Assembly (NCBI RefSeq): GCF_023015695.1
Contig: NZ_JALKAS010000001.1
Span: 1,054,001 to 1,118,000, forward strand
Direction of reading: 5' to 3'
DNA length: 64,000 nt
From: Jannaschia sp. S6380
GTDB taxonomy: Bacteria > Pseudomonadota > Alphaproteobacteria > Rhodobacterales > Rhodobacteraceae
In this document: in pieces, positions 26,112 through 33,873 of the stretch
Layout: each line of letters begins with the position of its first letter
How positions within the stretch are numbered: the stretch's first letter is position 1
Position numbers and translations under genes: made by a program
Notes under the pieces: generated by a model
Seen by the model: only the letters and a program-made list of their open reading frames with translations
What the model was told of the DNA's origin: nothing
Database searches by the model: none

Positions 26112-26226
26112 TCGGATGCGCGGCGAATTGCCGATCGGGCGCCGGACTGGCGCGAACGTGAACGCGCCGGCCCTTAACTCATGGACGCAGGGTTGATACC
26201 TCAGCGCAAAGCAAGGAGCAGTTTCG

Positions 26227-26808
26227 ATGACCGATCGCCGTACCCTTTTGCTGACCGCCGCCGCAGCTCTGGCCGCGCCCGCGCTCGCCCGTGCGCAATA
26301 TACCGCCGAGCAGTTCGGCGGCGAGGCGCAGCCGGATTTCAGCCGCCGCAACACCTCCAGCTTCCGCATGATCGACTGGCGCGACCATTTCGACACGCTG
26401 GGCGTGGCCACCATCATCGCCGACACCCGCTCGCGCGCGCTGCATTTCTGGTCGGGTGACGGGTCGGACTATCGTCTTTATCCGACCTCTGTCCCGATGT
26501 CCGAGGAACTGACCCGGCGCGGCTATTCCGAGATCGTGCGCAAGAAGGTCGCGCCGAGCTGGACACCCACCGCCAGCATGCGCGAACGCGACCCCGATCT
26601 GCCGGTCACCATCGAAGGCGGCGATCCCGGCAACCCGCTGGGCACGCATGCGATGTATCTGGACTGGCCCGCCTACCTGATCCACGGCACCCACGACACG
26701 CGCAAGATCGGACGGCGGTCGTCCTCGGGCTGCATCGGTCTCTATAACGAGAAGATCGCCGAGCTTTACGCGCTCACCCCGATCGGCGCGCAGGTCCGCC
26801 TGATCTGA
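26227..26808 (+). CDS. L,D-transpeptidase (YkuD family)
   Basis: 193 residues. A signal peptide (about 1-22) with R-R near the start may use Tat or Sec. The catalytic YkuD signature is present: [24 protein letters not shown], with His, Ser, Gly and nucleophilic Cys in the order H-x14-SGC. It should form 3-3 crosslinks in peptidoglycan or attach an envelope protein. SD AAGGAG is 8 nt upstream. It follows the glycosyltransferase and precedes YbdK without tight spacing, so it is probably separately transcribed. Confidence 0.93.
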   Translation: MTDRRTLLLTAAAALAAPALARAQYTAEQFGGEAQPDFSRRNTSSFRMIDWRDHFDTLGVATIIADTRSRALHFWSGDGSDYRLYPTSVPMSEELTRRGYSEIVRKKVAPSWTPTASMRERDPDLPVTIEGGDPGNPLGTHAMYLDWPAYLIHGTHDTRKIGRRSSSGCIGLYNEKIAELYALTPIGAQVRLI

Positions 26809-26887
26809 GGCACCGGTCCCGCCGCGCCCCGACGGCTGGACATCCCCCCGCCGGCCGCTAACCTGCGGAGGATTGGGGGGTTTCCGC

Positions 26888-28030
26888 ATGCGGGACGAGC
26901 CGGCCTTCACCATAGGGATCGAGGAGGAATACCTCCTCACCTCGGCCGAAACCGGGGCATTGGCCGCGGCGCCCGACGCGCTGATGGCGGCGTGCCGGGA
27001 GGCACTTGGCGACCAGGTGAGCCCCGAATTCCTGGACTGCCAGATCGAGGTCGGAACACGCGTCTGCGCCGACGTGACCGAGGCCCGCTCGGAGTTGCGC
27101 CGCCTGCGCCGGACCATCGCGACGTTGGCCGGCGAACACGGGTTGCGCCCGATCGCCGCGTCCTGCCATCCGTTCTCGGACTGGAAGGATCAGCATTTCA
27201 CCGCGCAGCCCCGCTATCGAAAGCTTGCCCGCGACCTGCGCGTCGTCGCGCGCCGAATGCTGATCTGCGGCATGCACGTCCACGTCGGCATCGAGGATCG
27301 CGAGACGCGGATCGACCTGTGCAACCAGGCCACCTATTTCCTGCCGCATCTGCTGGCGCTGTCGGCCTCCTCGCCGTTCTGGCAGGGCGAGGATACGGGT
27401 CTGTCCTCCTATCGCCTGAGCGTGTTCGACAACATGCCCCGCACCGGCCTGCCCCCGCACCTGGACGGCTGGCGCGACTGGCAGGGCTCGGTCGATCTGC
27501 TGGTGGAACTAGGCGTGATCGAGGACGCCTCGAAGATATGGTGGGATTTACGGCCCTCGCACGCCTTTCCGACGGTCGAGTCGCGCATCTGCGACGTCTC
27601 GCCCCGGCTGGAAGACGCGCTGACGCTTGCGGCACTGACGCAGGCGCTGATGCGGGCGCTCTGGCGGCTCTCGAAATCGAACCGAAGCTGGCGGCGCTAT
27701 GACCGGTTCCTGCTGGCCGAGAACCGCTGGCGGGCGCAGCGCTATGGCACGCGCGATGGGCTGATCGACTTCGGACGGGGCGAGATCGTGCCAATGGCGG
27801 ATCTGGCGGAGGAACTCCTCGACCTCGTGGCCGAAGATGCCGACGCCCTGGGCGGCCTGCCCGAGGCGCGGCGGGCGGCCGATATCGTCGCGCGCGGCAC
27901 CAGCGCGGCCCGGCAGCGCGCCGCCCATGCAAAGGCGCGCGAGGCCGGCGCCGATGATGCGGAGGCGATGCGCGCCGTGGTCGACCACCTCGCAATCGAG
28001 TTTCGCGAGGGACTGAACGGCTTGCCCTGA
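26888..28030 (+). CDS. YbdK-family carboxylate-amine ligase
   Basis: 380 residues. Similar to glutamate-cysteine ligase type 2: it opens [19 protein letters not shown] (nucleotide/metal Glu cluster) and later has [10 protein letters not shown] and SRICDVSP, all conserved in the YbdK family. Members make gamma-glutamyl-type bonds in vitro, but the physiological substrate is unclear. The start ATG 26888 follows GGGGGG 7 nt upstream; the TTG at 26873 is less likely. Confidence 0.9.
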   Translation: MRDEPAFTIGIEEEYLLTSAETGALAAAPDALMAACREALGDQVSPEFLDCQIEVGTRVCADVTEARSELRRLRRTIATLAGEHGLRPIAASCHPFSDWKDQHFTAQPRYRKLARDLRVVARRMLICGMHVHVGIEDRETRIDLCNQATYFLPHLLALSASSPFWQGEDTGLSSYRLSVFDNMPRTGLPPHLDGWRDWQGSVDLLVELGVIEDASKIWWDLRPSHAFPTVESRICDVSPRLEDALTLAALTQALMRALWRLSKSNRSWRRYDRFLLAENRWRAQRYGTRDGLIDFGRGEIVPMADLAEELLDLVAEDADALGGLPEARRAADIVARGTSAARQRAAHAKAREAGADDAEAMRAVVDHLAIEFREGLNGLP

Positions 28031-28051
28031 CGCGCAAGCGGTCGCATAATT

Positions 28052-28063
28052 GAACGGTCGTTC
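28052..28063. promoter_or_regulatory. Inverted repeat before the isobutyryl-CoA dehydrogenase
   Basis: GAACG-GT-CGTTC is a perfect 5-bp inverted repeat, 25 bp before the acyl-CoA dehydrogenase start and inside the region where its promoter must lie. Repeats with the GAACG half-site are typical of TetR-family operators of acyl-CoA catabolism. No TetR gene is in this window. Confidence 0.45.
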
Positions 28064-28088
28064 GATTTCAGGCTGGGAGGGCCGACGG

Positions 28089-29228
28089 ATGGATTTCGCA
28101 CTTTCCGAGGAGTCGCAGGCGATCTTCGACATGGCCCGCGACGTCGGCCAGGCCGAGATCGCCCCCCACGCCCGCGCATGGGAGGCCGAAGGAGAAATCC
28201 CCAAGGACCTGTGGCCCAAGCTGGCGGAATTGGGGTTCGGCGCCCTTTACGTGTCGGAAGACCAGGGCGGAACGGACCTGACCCGTCTGGATGCCACCCT
28301 CGTGTTCGAGGCGTTGTCGATGGCTTGCCCATCGGTCGCGGCATTCCTGTCGATCCACAACATGTGTGCCAAGATGATCGACGCCTTCGGGTCCGACGAC
28401 CTGAAGGGGCGGATCCTGCCGGATGCCGTCGCGATGAAGACCGTCCTGAGCTATTGCCTGACCGAACCCGGCAGCGGCTCGGACGCCGCCGCGCTCAAGA
28501 CCCGCGCTGCCCGCACGAACGAGGGCTGGCGCCTGACCGGGACCAAGGCGTTCATTTCGGGCGCAGGGTATTCGGACGCCTATATCGTCATGGCCCGCTC
28601 GGGCGAGGACGGGCCGCGCGGCGTGTCGGCATTCGTGGTGCATGACGGGGCCGAGGGCCTGTCCTTCGGCGGGCTCGAGGACAAGATGGGCTGGCGGTCG
28701 CAGCCCACGCGCCAGGTGCAGCTCGACGACTGTGCCGTGCCGTCCGCCGATCTGCTGGGCGAGGAGGGGCACGGCTTCCGCTACGCCATGCAGGGCCTCG
28801 ACGGCGGCCGCCTCAACATCGCCGCCTGCTCGCTGGGCGCGGCGCAACAGGCGCTGGACATGACGCTGGCCTACATGGCCGAGCGCCGCGCCTTCGGGAA
28901 GCCGATCGATCAGTTCCAGGCCCTGCAATTCCGCCTGGCCGACATGGAGATCGAGCTGCAGGCCGCCCGAATCTTCCTGCGCCAGGCCGCGTGGAAGCTG
29001 GACACCGGCGCGCCGGATGCGACGAAATTCTGCGCCATGGCCAAGAAGCACGTCACCGAAACCGGCAGTCGTGTCGTCGATCAGTGTCTGCAACTTCATG
29101 GCGGCTATGGCTACCTCGCCGATTACGGGATCGAAAAGCTCGTCCGCGACCTGCGCGTCCACCAGATCCTGGAAGGCACGAACGAGATTATGCGCCTGAT
29201 CGTCGCGCGGGGGTTGATCGCGGCGTGA
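28089..29228 (+). CDS. Acyl-CoA dehydrogenase, probably isobutyryl-CoA dehydrogenase
   Basis: 379 residues, FAD flavoprotein. Motifs are the N-terminal helical region MDFALSEESQ, YCLTEPGSGSDAAAL (flavin contact), GTKAFISGAG, RRAFGKPIDQFQALQFRLADM and the C-terminal catalytic Glu in ILEGTNEIMR. Substrate assignment as isobutyryl-CoA is from context: the next two genes are 3-hydroxyisobutyryl-CoA hydrolase and 3-hydroxyisobutyrate dehydrogenase, the following steps of valine breakdown except the hydratase. ATG 28089 has GGGAGGG upstream; a TTG at 28050 would overlap the operator-like repeat. Confidence 0.93.
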   Translation: MDFALSEESQAIFDMARDVGQAEIAPHARAWEAEGEIPKDLWPKLAELGFGALYVSEDQGGTDLTRLDATLVFEALSMACPSVAAFLSIHNMCAKMIDAFGSDDLKGRILPDAVAMKTVLSYCLTEPGSGSDAAALKTRAARTNEGWRLTGTKAFISGAGYSDAYIVMARSGEDGPRGVSAFVVHDGAEGLSFGGLEDKMGWRSQPTRQVQLDDCAVPSADLLGEEGHGFRYAMQGLDGGRLNIAACSLGAAQQALDMTLAYMAERRAFGKPIDQFQALQFRLADMEIELQAARIFLRQAAWKLDTGAPDATKFCAMAKKHVTETGSRVVDQCLQLHGGYGYLADYGIEKLVRDLRVHQILEGTNEIMRLIVARGLIAA

Positions 29229-29292
29229 GGCGGGGCGAGGGGCCAGCCCCTCGCGCTCCCCGAGGTATTTTCGGCCAGAGGAAGCAGACACG

Positions 29293-30336
29293 GTGAACGA
29301 CGACATCCACATCCGCACCGAAGGCCGGGCCGGGCGGATCACGTTGAACCGCCCGAAGGCCCTGAACGCGCTGACCTGGGAGATGTGCCTCGCCGTCGAA
29401 GAAGCGTTGGACGATTGGCGCTTGCGCGATGACGTTCATGTCGTCTTGATCGACGGGGCGGAGGGACGCGCCTTTTGCGCCGGCGGCGACATCGTGGCGA
29501 TGTACGAGGCCGGCCGCGAAGCCCGCTGGGACTACGGCCAGCGGTTCTGGGCGGACGAGTACCGCATGAACGCCAAGCTGTTCCATTTTCCGAAGCCGGT
29601 GGTGACCTTCTTGCATGGCTTCACCATGGGGGGCGGCGTGGGTGTCGGCTGCCATGGGTCGCACCGGATCGTGCGCGACGACAGCCGGATCGCGATGCCC
29701 GAATGCGGCATCGGCCTGGTGCCGGATGTGGGCGGATCGCTTCTGCTGGCGCGGGCGCCGGGGCGTCTGGGCGAATACCTCGGGATGACGGGCGCGCGTA
29801 TGGGCCCCGGGGATGCGATCCATGCCGGGTTCGCGGACCATTACATCCCGGAAGGATGGGATGCGCTGAGGGCGGATCTGATCGAGACGGGAGATGTGGC
29901 CGCGGTCGACGCCACCGCGCGCCCTGCCCCCGATGCGCCCTTGGCCGCCGACCGTTCGCGGATCGACACGCTATTCGCTGGCGAGACGCTGGGCGACATC
30001 GCGCGCGCCGTGGCGGATGCCGACGGTCCCGTCGGCGATGCCGCGCGCGGCGCGCTGGGACGCAACGCGCCGCTTTCCATGGCATGCGCAGTCGAGATCC
30101 TGCACCGGCTGGGCGACGACCCGACGATCGAGGCGGCGCTGGGACAGGAGGCGCGCTTCACCTTCCGCGCCGCCGAACATGGCGACTTCGTTGAGGGCAT
30201 ACGCGCCCAGATCATCGACAAGGATCGCGCGCCGCGCTGGCGGCACGACGGCCCGCAATCCGTCACCGGGGCCGATGTTTCGCGAATGCTTCGCCCGCTC
30301 GGCCCGCTGGCGCCAAACCTGGAGACATGGAAATGA
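29293..30336 (+). CDS. 3-hydroxyisobutyryl-CoA hydrolase (enoyl-CoA hydratase superfamily)
   Basis: 347 residues, longer than a hydratase (about 260) as expected for the hydrolase subfamily. Crotonase landmarks are ITLNRPKALNALTWEM, AFCAGGDIVAMYEAGR, GFTMGGGVGVGCHGSHRI (oxyanion hole) and ARIAMPECGIGLVPDVGGS-like region with the catalytic Glu and Asp. It releases 3-hydroxyisobutyrate from its CoA ester in valine breakdown. It begins with GTG at 29293; no ATG is near. Its stop overlaps the mmsB start by 4 nt (ATGA), so the two are coupled. Confidence 0.93.
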   Translation: MNDDIHIRTEGRAGRITLNRPKALNALTWEMCLAVEEALDDWRLRDDVHVVLIDGAEGRAFCAGGDIVAMYEAGREARWDYGQRFWADEYRMNAKLFHFPKPVVTFLHGFTMGGGVGVGCHGSHRIVRDDSRIAMPECGIGLVPDVGGSLLLARAPGRLGEYLGMTGARMGPGDAIHAGFADHYIPEGWDALRADLIETGDVAAVDATARPAPDAPLAADRSRIDTLFAGETLGDIARAVADADGPVGDAARGALGRNAPLSMACAVEILHRLGDDPTIEAALGQEARFTFRAAEHGDFVEGIRAQIIDKDRAPRWRHDGPQSVTGADVSRMLRPLGPLAPNLETWK

Positions 30337-31205
30337 AGATTGGATTCATCGGACTCGGCAACATGGGCGGCCCGATGGCCGCGAACCTCGCCACGGCCGG
30401 GCACGACGTGACGGGCTTCGACACGGCCGCGGCGGCGCCCGAGGGCGTAACGGTCGGACGATCCGCCGCCGAGGTCGCGGACGGGGCCGAGGTGGTGGTG
30501 ACGATGCTGCCCAACGGCCAGATCTTGCGCGCCGTCGCCGAGGAGATCGTTCCGGTCATGGCGAACGGCGCGGTGTTCCTGGATTGCTCGACCGTCGACG
30601 TGGAGTCGGCCCGTGCGGTCGCGGAGATAGCGGCGGCACGGGGCCTTCTCGCGCTCGACGCGCCGGTGTCGGGTGGCGTGGGCGGGGCGGCTGCGGGCAG
30701 CCTGACCTTCATGGTCGGCGGATCAGACGCTGCGCTGGCCATCGCCGCCCCGCTTCTGGACACGATGGGTGCGCGTACGGTGCATTGCGGGCCGTCGGGC
30801 AACGGTCAGGCCGCGAAGATCTGCAACAACATGATCCTCGGCGCGACGATGGCCGTGACCTGCGAGGCCTTCGCATTGGCCGACAAACTGGGTCTGGATC
30901 GTCAGGCAATGTATGACGTTGCCTCCACCTCCTCGGGGCAGTCCTGGTCGCTGACCACCTATTGCCCGGCCCCCGGGGTCGGGCCGACCGCGCCGTCCGA
31001 CAACGACTACAAGCCCGGCTTTGCCGCCGAGATGATGCTGAAGGACCTGCGCCTGTCGCAGCAGGCCGCCGAGGCGGCCGACGCGGCCACGCCGATCGGT
31101 GCCGTGGCGACGGAGCAATACGCCCAGTTCGTCGAGGCGGAGAATGGCAAAGGCCGTGATTTCAGCGCGCTTCTTCCTCGGTTGGAACGACGCGGCCGCG
31201 GCTAA
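30333..31205 (+). CDS. mmsB: 3-hydroxyisobutyrate dehydrogenase
   Basis: 290 residues. NAD-binding Rossmann start MKIGFIGLGNMGGPMAANLATAGHDV, then substrate-binding DAPVSGGVGGAAAGSLTFMVGG and the catalytic Lys in GNGQAAKICNNMILG. It oxidises 3-hydroxyisobutyrate to methylmalonate semialdehyde, which MmsA then consumes. Two ATGs exist, 30327 and 30333; GGAG at 30321-30324 is correctly spaced only for 30333. The stop overlaps the opposing DUF2867 gene by 4 bp. A diverged paralogue is at 62.8-63.7 kb. Confidence 0.96.
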   Translation: MKIGFIGLGNMGGPMAANLATAGHDVTGFDTAAAAPEGVTVGRSAAEVADGAEVVVTMLPNGQILRAVAEEIVPVMANGAVFLDCSTVDVESARAVAEIAAARGLLALDAPVSGGVGGAAAGSLTFMVGGSDAALAIAAPLLDTMGARTVHCGPSGNGQAAKICNNMILGATMAVTCEAFALADKLGLDRQAMYDVASTSSGQSWSLTTYCPAPGVGPTAPSDNDYKPGFAAEMMLKDLRLSQQAAEAADAATPIGAVATEQYAQFVEAENGKGRDFSALLPRLERRGRG

Positions 31206-31669
31206 CCGGCGGCTGCGACGCGTGCCAATGCGTTGCGTGCGACCAGGATGTGGAACGGCATGACGGCCATCAGATACAACCGGCCGCCCGGATTGTGCGT
31301 ATGTACCCAAGTGGCCAGATGGATCCGGCCACCCTCCGACAGCAGCGAGATGCGGAAATCGAGGTGTCTGTCGTCGAACCCGGCCACGAGCTCGCCGGCG
31401 TCCTCGCGCAGGACGGGAAACGGGCCCAGCATGTCGGGACCGGCCGGGCCGCTTTGCGACAGGCCGAATGGCGCGGTGAGCGCATGTCTTAGCCGCAAAA
31501 GCGCGTGAACCCAGGGCGGAAAGGCCACCACGATCTCGGCCGCCGGTCGCGGACCCAGCGTCGAGGCGACCGAATAGCAGTCGAGGAAATCCGCCGGCCC
31601 GCAGAGCGCATGAAGTTCGCTTCCCGCCGGCAATCGTGTCGCCATGACCTGGGACATCGAGGCATCCAT
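31202..31669 (-). CDS. DUF2867 family protein
   Basis: 155 residues, single domain. The pattern of hydrophobic strands and the phrases YSVASTLGPRPAAEIVVAFPPWVHALLRLRHAL-like region (kept short here: FPPWVHALLRLRH) and FDDRHLDFRISLL match DUF2867, a family found as stand-alone proteins or fused to NAD-dependent oxidoreductases. No catalytic role is known. It converges on mmsB with a 4-bp stop overlap and lies just downstream of two tRNA-Asp genes on the same strand. Confidence 0.8.
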   Translation of the reverse strand: MDASMSQVMATRLPAGSELHALCGPADFLDCYSVASTLGPRPAAEIVVAFPPWVHALLRLRHALTAPFGLSQSGPAGPDMLGPFPVLREDAGELVAGFDDRHLDFRISLLSEGGRIHLATWVHTHNPGGRLYLMAVMPFHILVARNALARVAAAG

Positions 31670-31738
31670 CCTTTCGACGCCATGCTAGCAGCCGCCCGGG
31701 CGACACGCATCGGACAGGATGACGCGGAAAGGGACGGA

Positions 31739-31815
31739 TGGCGCGGTTGACGGGGCTCGAACCCGCGACCCCCGGCGTGACAGGCCGGTACTCTAACCAA
31801 CTGAGCTACAACCGC
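31739..31815 (-). tRNA. tRNA-Asp (GTC)
   Basis: 77-nt cloverleaf with encoded CCA. Acceptor GCGGTTG/CAACCGC, D arm AGCTCAGTTGG, anticodon loop CTGTCAC with GTC, T loop GTTCGAGCCC. Identical copy follows 26 bp away. Confidence 0.97.
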
Positions 31816-31841
31816 GCAGTGTCGGACCGTTGGGGCAGCGA

Positions 31842-31918
31842 TGGCGCGGTTGACGGGGCTCGAACCCGCGACCCCCGGCGTGACAGGCCGGTACTCTAAC
31901 CAACTGAGCTACAACCGC
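31842..31918 (-). tRNA. tRNA-Asp (GTC), second copy
   Basis: 77 nt, same sequence as the copy at 31739-31815, including the CCA end. On this strand it is the upstream gene of the pair, so the two are probably in one transcript. Confidence 0.97.
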
Positions 31919-32113
31919 CCACTGCCCGCCGGTGGCCCGGCGTGAGCGCGGGTTTATGGTGCGTAATGCAGCGCGTCAAGCGGCTGCGGCGGATTTCGGG
32001 ACCACGGGCGACAATACTTGGCAATGGGCCGAAATGCCCGCCGGATCGCAACGGCGACGCTTGTGCCGCCGCGGCCGAACCTGTCAACTCGGCACCGCCA
32101 GGGGAGGAATGTC

Positions 32114-32863
32114 ATGCAAAAGACCGCCATCGTCACCGGAGCCGCCCGCGGCATCGGGCTTGCCACGACCAAGCTGTTCCTGGCCGAAGAGCGGCGCGTG
32201 GTCATGGTCGACAACGACGTGCCCGAATTGACCCGCGCGGCCGAGGGCCTGTCGAACGCGATCGCCCTGCCCTGCGACGTGTCGGACGCCGATGCGGTCG
32301 CCGGGCTGGTCGGAGAGGTCGAGCGCGCGATAGGCCGCGTCGATGCCCTGATCAACAACGCCGGCATCGCCGATTTTGGCCCGATCGAGGAGACGGGATT
32401 CGACCGCTGGCGCGCCGTCATGGCCACCAATCTGGACGGCGTGTTCCTTATGAGCCAGGCTTTCACGCCCGCGCTGAAAGCCACGCGCGGCGCCATCGTC
32501 AACATCGCGTCGATCAGCGCCCTGCGCGCCTCGACCCTGCGCGTGGCGTACGGAACCAGCAAGGCCGGCGTCGCGCACCTAACGCAGCAGCAGGCGGTGG
32601 AACTGGGCGAACACGGCATCCGCGCCAACTGCGTCTGCCCCGGCCCCGTTCGCACCAAGCTGGCCATGGCGGTCCACACGCAAGAAATCATCGACGCCTA
32701 TCACGATGCGATCCCGTTGAACCGCTACGGCAACGAATCCGAGATCGCCGAGGCGATCGTCTGGCTCTGCTCGGACAAGGCGAGTTTCGTGACCGGGCAG
32801 CGGCTGGCCGTCGACGGCGGGTTCGAGGCGACCGGAATCGGGCTGCCGGCCCTGCGGGAATGA
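32114..32863 (+). CDS. Short-chain dehydrogenase/reductase
   Basis: 249 residues, classical SDR. It has TGxxxGIG (TGAARGIGLAT), D after the second strand for NAD preference (VMVDNDV), NNAG, catalytic Ser in NIASISALR and YGTSKAG with the Tyr/Lys pair, and the C-terminal RLAVDGGF. Substrate cannot be determined. The ATG at 32114 has GGGGAGG about 6 nt upstream. It lies alone between tRNA genes on the opposite strand. Confidence 0.93.
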   Translation: MQKTAIVTGAARGIGLATTKLFLAEERRVVMVDNDVPELTRAAEGLSNAIALPCDVSDADAVAGLVGEVERAIGRVDALINNAGIADFGPIEETGFDRWRAVMATNLDGVFLMSQAFTPALKATRGAIVNIASISALRASTLRVAYGTSKAGVAHLTQQQAVELGEHGIRANCVCPGPVRTKLAMAVHTQEIIDAYHDAIPLNRYGNESEIAEAIVWLCSDKASFVTGQRLAVDGGFEATGIGLPALRE

Positions 32864-32889
32864 CCGCCACGTCCGGAACATGGGGCGGT

Positions 32890-32965
32890 TGGTGGGTGGT
32901 GAGGGGCTCGAACCCCCGACATTCTCGGTGTAAACGAGACGCTCTACCAACTGAGCTAACCACCC
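32890..32965 (-). tRNA. tRNA-Val (TAC)
   Basis: 76 nt with encoded CCA. Acceptor GGGTGGT pairs with the CCACCC end, anticodon stem CTCG/CGAG with loop TTTACAC (anticodon TAC), T loop GTTCGAGCCCC. A second valine tRNA follows about 700 bp away on the same strand. Confidence 0.97.
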
Positions 32966-32996
32966 GCGCGGGCCGCGGATACCGCGGCGGGACGGG

Positions 32997-33605
32997 TCAA
33001 TCAAGCGTTGCCGCGGGGTCGGCCGCGTCTTCGCGTGCGGGGCGCAGGCAAGTTTCCGTTCCGCCTGCGATCCGCCACGCGATCCCTTGCCCGCCCGGGA
33101 GATCTGCGAAACTCGCACGTGGACGGCCGAGGGCGAGCGTGCGGATCATGCGCCCCGTGATGCCGTGGGTGACGAGGATCGTCGGCCGCGCGAGATTAAG
33201 AAGGAGCGGGGCGACGCGATCGAAGACCTGCGCGACGCGCTCTCCGTTCGGCGCGCGATCGTAGAGGTCGAAGCCGCCGGTCGCCGCCGGCAACCCGAGT
33301 TCGACGCGCAAGTCCGCCGGCCGACGCCCGGACCAGTCGCCGACGTCGATCTCGGCCAGTCGCGGATCGGTTGGCAGGTCGGCCCCGAAAGCCAGTTCCG
33401 CCGTGTGCCTGGCGCGCCGCTGCGGACTGACGAGGATATCATGTGTCCCGCGCCCGAGGCCAAGCCGGGCGCACATCGCACCGATCGCGCGGGCCTGGGC
33501 GCGACCCTCGGGCGTGAGCGGCGAATCGCGGGCGCCCTGCCAGATCCCCGCGAGGTTCCATTCGGTCTGTCCGTGACGGATGACGATGATCTCGGGGAAC
33601 GACAT
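32997..33605 (-). CDS. Histidine phosphatase family protein
   Basis: 202 residues. The phosphoglycerate mutase-like motif VIRHGQTEWN near the N-terminus carries the phospho-acceptor His, with a second His in LVTHGITGRMIR and the acidic E in EIDVGDWSGR. This superfamily removes phosphate from metabolites, phosphoproteins or small molecules; the substrate is open. Start at 33605 chosen because it places RHG at the usual position; a longer frame upstream has no SD. It sits between two valine tRNA genes. Confidence 0.9.
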   Translation of the reverse strand: MSFPEIIVIRHGQTEWNLAGIWQGARDSPLTPEGRAQARAIGAMCARLGLGRGTHDILVSPQRRARHTAELAFGADLPTDPRLAEIDVGDWSGRRPADLRVELGLPAATGGFDLYDRAPNGERVAQVFDRVAPLLLNLARPTILVTHGITGRMIRTLALGRPRASFADLPGGQGIAWRIAGGTETCLRPAREDAADPAATLD

Positions 33606-33666
33606 GGCGCGAGTGATGCCGAGCCTCGCCCGGTCGCGCAAGCGTTCGTCATCGGAGGAGGGGGCG

Positions 33667-33741
33667 TGGTGGGTGATGAGGGATTTGAACCCCCGACATC
33701 TTCGATGTGAACGAAGCGCTCTACCACTGAGCTAATCACCC
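33667..33741 (-). tRNA. tRNA-Val (CAC)
   Basis: 75 nt with CCA. Acceptor GGGTGAT / ATCACCC, D arm AGCTCAGTGG, anticodon stem CTTCG/CGAAG with loop TTCACAT (anticodon CAC), T loop GTTCAAATCCC. Confidence 0.95.
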
Positions 33742-33873
33742 GTCGGCGCGGAGGTAGCTCAAACCCAAGATCGGTTCAACAAACAAATCTCAGCAAACTT
33801 GCGACCAACAATTGCCGCGATTGCGGATCATCAGGGCCGGAACGGAAACGCAATTCATCGATGGCAGGCCCCT

